Below are positions 61,364-64,000 of a DNA stretch of 64,000 bases, one piece after another. The stretch is from NCBI GenBank assembly GCA_965279405.1, contig OZ257157.1, forward strand, positions 3,038,001 to 3,102,000, written 5' to 3'. This stretch comes from CBDDIP01 sp965279405. GTDB lineage: Bacteria > Actinomycetota > Acidimicrobiia > Acidimicrobiales > Ilumatobacteraceae. The translations under genes were made by a program, and so were the position numbers. How positions within the stretch are numbered: position 1 is the first letter of the stretch; the number at the start of each line of letters is the position of its first letter. The notes under the pieces were generated by a model. It searched no databases. It worked only from the letters and a program-made list of their open reading frames with translations, and was not told the DNA's origin.

Positions 61364-64000
61364 GAGGTCCCTGTGAAGTAGCCGTTGATGTCGATGATGA
61401 CGTTGCCGCCAGCACTCCCCATCTTGGCAGTCACCGCGCCTCCGGCACCCAGCTTCAGCAATCCGGCGTTGGCCACGTTCAGACCCACCGTGAAGTTGAC
61501 GTTCGACGTCGGTGGCTCAGCGGCGGGGAACACGCTGAGGTAACCGGCGTTCGTGGCGTCCGCCACGGTGAGGTTCGCCGACACCCCGGACGCGTCGGCC
61601 GGCACGATGGGCTTGCCGCCGCTGAGGCCTGTGAGTTGGATCGAGCGGGACTCGTCGACGCCGAACACGTTGTTCGGCCGCGAGTCGAACGCCCGCCCGG
61701 GAGTGAGCGGCACGAACAGGCCGAGGCCGCTCTGCGCCGCCGTCTCGTCGGTGAAGTAGCCGACGACGTCGACGATCACGTTGGCGTCGGCCGAGGTGAA
61801 CACCGCCGTGCGCTCCGTGCTGTCGACAGGGACGATCACGGTGTTCGCCGACGCCGCGCCGGGCACGAAGTTGACGGTGCTGGAGGTCAACGGCCCGGAC
61901 GGGTTCATCGGCTGGGCACGCAGGAACCCGGCCTGCCCGCCGCTCGGTGGATCAGCGGTGACGTTGAGGACGAGCGCCTTCACGCCGCTGGCCGGCACGG
62001 TCGACGACGCCAGGCGGTCGATCGTGATCGTCTCGTTGGCTGCGACCACGCGTGGGCCGCCGAAGCCGGACGGCAACGGGTTGCCGCCGAGTCCGCGACT
62101 GTCCGCCCATCGCTCCGGCGAGATCGGGATGAACCGACCCGAGGGCACCGTCGGCCCGCTCGTCGGCGTGAAGTATCCGAGGAGGTCGACGATGACGAAC
62201 CCGCCGGCCGGCACGTACAACGTGATGCCGCCGCTGCCGAGCGGCACGACAGCGAAGTTCGGGCGATCGACGCCTGGCGCCGGCACGTTGAGCACCGACG
62301 TCGCGCCGAGGGTGCCGTGCATGGTCGGGACGGCTTGGACGAAGTCAGCGGCGACCGCGCCGGTCGACGTGATGTTGACCGCAACGGCGCTTGCATCGGC
62401 GGGCACCCACGACCCGGAGAGCTGGAGGTCGACGATGCCGTTGCGGGGAAGCGAGCCCACGCCCGTGGGGTTCGTCGCGCTCGGCCCGCCGCGCGTGTCG
62501 AGCACGCGCGTCGGCGTGTTCAACGGCGTGTAGTACGCCGGAGCGGTGTCGATGGGCTGGATCGGTGGTCCCTGCAGCGTGATCGCCCCGGCGCCGAACG
62601 CGTTGTCCGGGCCGGCAGGCCCCCGATCGATGACGTCGTGGCGCATGAGCGCGGCGAGTGGCGCGCCGGGCAGCGCCATGCCGGCACCGAAGAGCAACGC
62701 CGCCGCCCCGGCTGCAGCCGGAGAGGCCGCCGACGTGCCGGCGAAGCACGAGAAGTACGGCGCCTGCGCGTAGATCGTGCTCGTCACGCACGACGGCGCG
62801 GCGATGTCCGGCTTGATCCGTCCGTCCGTGGTCGGGCCCTGCGACGAGTAGTCGGCGATGAGCGGTGAGCTCGGCTGTGCGAGTGCACCGACGGCGATGA
62901 GGGAGTAGTTGCGCGAGTCGACGGCCGGCTTGGCCGCCGAGCCGGCCGCCTGTGAGTAGCCGCTTTCGATGTCGCCGACGGCGAGCGCGATCTCGATCCG
63001 GTCCGGCGCAGCACCCACGGGAGTGCCTCCCTTGCGCACGACGCGCAGGTAGCTGACCGAGCCGTTGGGCACGTTCCAGCCGGCGTCGGCACCCTCGAGC
63101 GGGCTCGCCCCGCTGCGCTGGTTGAGGTCGATCGTCTCGACGAACACCAGGCTCGGCGGCGTGCCCGTGTGCCCCGCTTGTGGCGCGCCGGTGTACACCT
63201 CGACCGAGTAGTCGGTGCGCTGGTTCACCGGCAGGTACCAGTCGTTGCTCCAGCGGACGCCGTCGAGCAGCACGAAGCCCTGGCTGCTGTCGATGCGCAG
63301 GAACGTGTCGCCGGGACGGAACTCGATCGGGCCGGCCCCGCGGTTGGTGGGCACCGTGGTGACCATGTACCCGCCGTCGGCGTCGTTGCCGGCCGAGTTG
63401 AACCACACCAGCCCACGATCGGCCGCATAGTCGACGAGCGAGTCGAGCGGCCCGGTGCCGTCGCCGGGCCCGTCGAACGCGGCGCCGAGCGAGCGGGTGA
63501 CGATGCGGACGCCGTTCGCCGAGAACCAGTCGATGGCGTCGCGCATGTCGGAGAGCGAGCCGACGGTGGCGACGAAGACCTCGGCGCCGGGAGCCATGTC
63601 CTTGACGATCTCCGTGACGGCCACGCCGTGGCGATCGCCCTGCCCCGGGTTCAACGACCCGTTGGCGAGGCAGTAGCTGTCGAGCGGGTACTCGTCGGGC
63701 GGGAAGGCGCTGTCCCTGCAGAAGAGGTGTCCATTGGCGACGGTCGGCACCGGGCCGTGTTCGTTCGCATCCCAGAACGACAGGTCGAAGAAGTCGATGA
63801 TGCCGACCTTCGCTCCGACGCCGGTGAACCCGTTGTCGTGCCACGTCGTCGCCGACGTGCTGGCGACCTCCTGGCCCGTCGTCGGTCCGAAGCCGGCTTG
63901 CTGTCGCGGGAGTCGGTTCACGCGCCGGGGTGCGCGCACCCGCTGCACGCCGTCGCTCAGCGCGAGTCGATCGATCTTGCCCACGGGCATGGATGCCTGG
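61360..64000 (-). CDS. Subtilisin-like serine protease with three C-terminal beta domains (5' end outside window)
   Basis: At least 876 residues; the frame is open to the window edge. Catalytic motifs are VGIIDFFD (Asp), GDRHGVAVTEIV (His) and CFAGTSAASPAAAGAAALL (Ser). After the protease come three copies of one beta domain, each opening with a variant of P-x-R-x-x-D(T/S)R and ending with VIVDLLGYFT, VIVDVVGYFT and VIIDINGYFTG (about 495-605, 612-742 and 752-876). The same domain occurs in the collagen-like protein at 57269-58501. No signal peptide is visible because the start is missing. Probably extracellular. Confidence 0.87.
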   Translation of the reverse strand, partial: QASMPVGKIDRLALSDGVQRVRAPRRVNRLPRQQAGFGPTTGQEVASTSATTWHDNGFTGVGAKVGIIDFFDLSFWDANEHGPVPTVANGHLFCRDSAFPPDEYPLDSYCLANGSLNPGQGDRHGVAVTEIVKDMAPGAEVFVATVGSLSDMRDAIDWFSANGVRIVTRSLGAAFDGPGDGTGPLDSLVDYAADRGLVWFNSAGNDADGGYMVTTVPTNRGAGPIEFRPGDTFLRIDSSQGFVLLDGVRWSNDWYLPVNQRTDYSVEVYTGAPQAGHTGTPPSLVFVETIDLNQRSGASPLEGADAGWNVPNGSVSYLRVVRKGGTPVGAAPDRIEIALAVGDIESGYSQAAGSAAKPAVDSRNYSLIAVGALAQPSSPLIADYSSQGPTTDGRIKPDIAAPSCVTSTIYAQAPYFSCFAGTSAASPAAAGAAALLFGAGMALPGAPLAALMRHDVIDRGPAGPDNAFGAGAITLQGPPIQPIDTAPAYYTPLNTPTRVLDTRGGPSATNPTGVGSLPRNGIVDLQLSGSWVPADASAVAVNITSTGAVAADFVQAVPTMHGTLGATSVLNVPAPGVDRPNFAVVPLGSGGITLYVPAGGFVIVDLLGYFTPTSGPTVPSGRFIPISPERWADSRGLGGNPLPSGFGGPRVVAANETITIDRLASSTVPASGVKALVLNVTADPPSGGQAGFLRAQPMNPSGPLTSSTVNFVPGAASANTVIVPVDSTERTAVFTSADANVIVDVVGYFTDETAAQSGLGLFVPLTPGRAFDSRPNNVFGVDESRSIQLTGLSGGKPIVPADASGVSANLTVADATNAGYLSVFPAAEPPTSNVNFTVGLNVANAGLLKLGAGGAVTAKMGSAGGNVIIDINGYFTGTS

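Overview
The window is GC-rich, gene-dense actinobacterial DNA. Neighbouring genes repeatedly share ATGA or GTGA stop-start overlaps. Pointers to an actinobacterium are a mycothiol-dependent nitroreductase-like thioredoxin-fold protein, an F420-type LLM flavoenzyme, Tat lipoproteins, and at least 13 genes whose start codon lies 6-7 bases after a TAnnnT -10 box (leaderless mRNAs). An Acidimicrobiia / Ilumatobacter-like source fits the gene content, but that is inference; there is no rRNA or other phylogenetic marker beyond tRNA synthetases.

Layout. 1-8.8 kb: a polyamine-type ABC importer (potA end, potC, potB, potD), then divergently a Rieske oxygenase between two CrtI/PYROXD2-like flavoproteins. 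8.8-10.4 kb: an XRE regulator / nucleotidyltransferase / methyltransferase cassette. 10.4-17.8 kb: valS, a siroheme-synthesis dehydrogenase, assimilatory sulfate reduction genes cysH-cysD-cysN, and cysS. 17.9-18.9 kb: an AbiEi/DUF559 gene between two copies of one stem-loop. 19-23.5 kb: MFS transporter, P1 peptidase and S9 peptidase. 23.6-29.2 kb: a complete five-gene peptide-type ABC importer. 29.2-34.4 kb: CocE-like hydrolase, a second Rieske oxygenase overlapping a sarcosine-oxidase-like enzyme, and a DMT exporter. 34.4-44.6 kb: lipoprotein hydrolase, acyl-CoA dehydrogenase, GH25 lysozyme, FAD oxidoreductase, amidase, MarR genes and an enoyl-CoA hydratase.

The most notable locus is 44.6-51.4 kb, an RNA-repair and RNA-surveillance island. 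On the minus strand rlaP (RNA-repair nucleotidyltransferase), hen1 (3'-terminal ribose 2'-O-methyltransferase) and pnkp (kinase-phosphatase-ligase) form a tight operon. Divergently lies a YrlA-type Y RNA whose central module is a circularly permuted tRNA mimic (T arm, then an acceptor-like stem closed by UUCG, then U8-A9 and a D arm). It is followed by a second, well-folded 122-nt RNA element that I do not recognise, and then by the Ro60/Rsr gene. Hen1 and Pnkp together repair cleaved RNAs; Ro60 and Y RNA handle misfolded or damaged RNA. Placing both beside RlaP suggests one pathway for sensing and repairing damaged tRNA-like RNAs.

51.4-64 kb: an LLM oxidoreductase with two amidohydrolases; a secretion/matrix locus (ER-type signal peptidase fused to a TasA-like domain, a TasA-like protein, a collagen-like secreted protein); a small XRE regulator; an L,D-transpeptidase; a DsbA-fold reductase; a NUDIX-like protein; and a large subtilase cut by the window end. 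No insertion sequence, prophage, CRISPR array or rRNA was seen.
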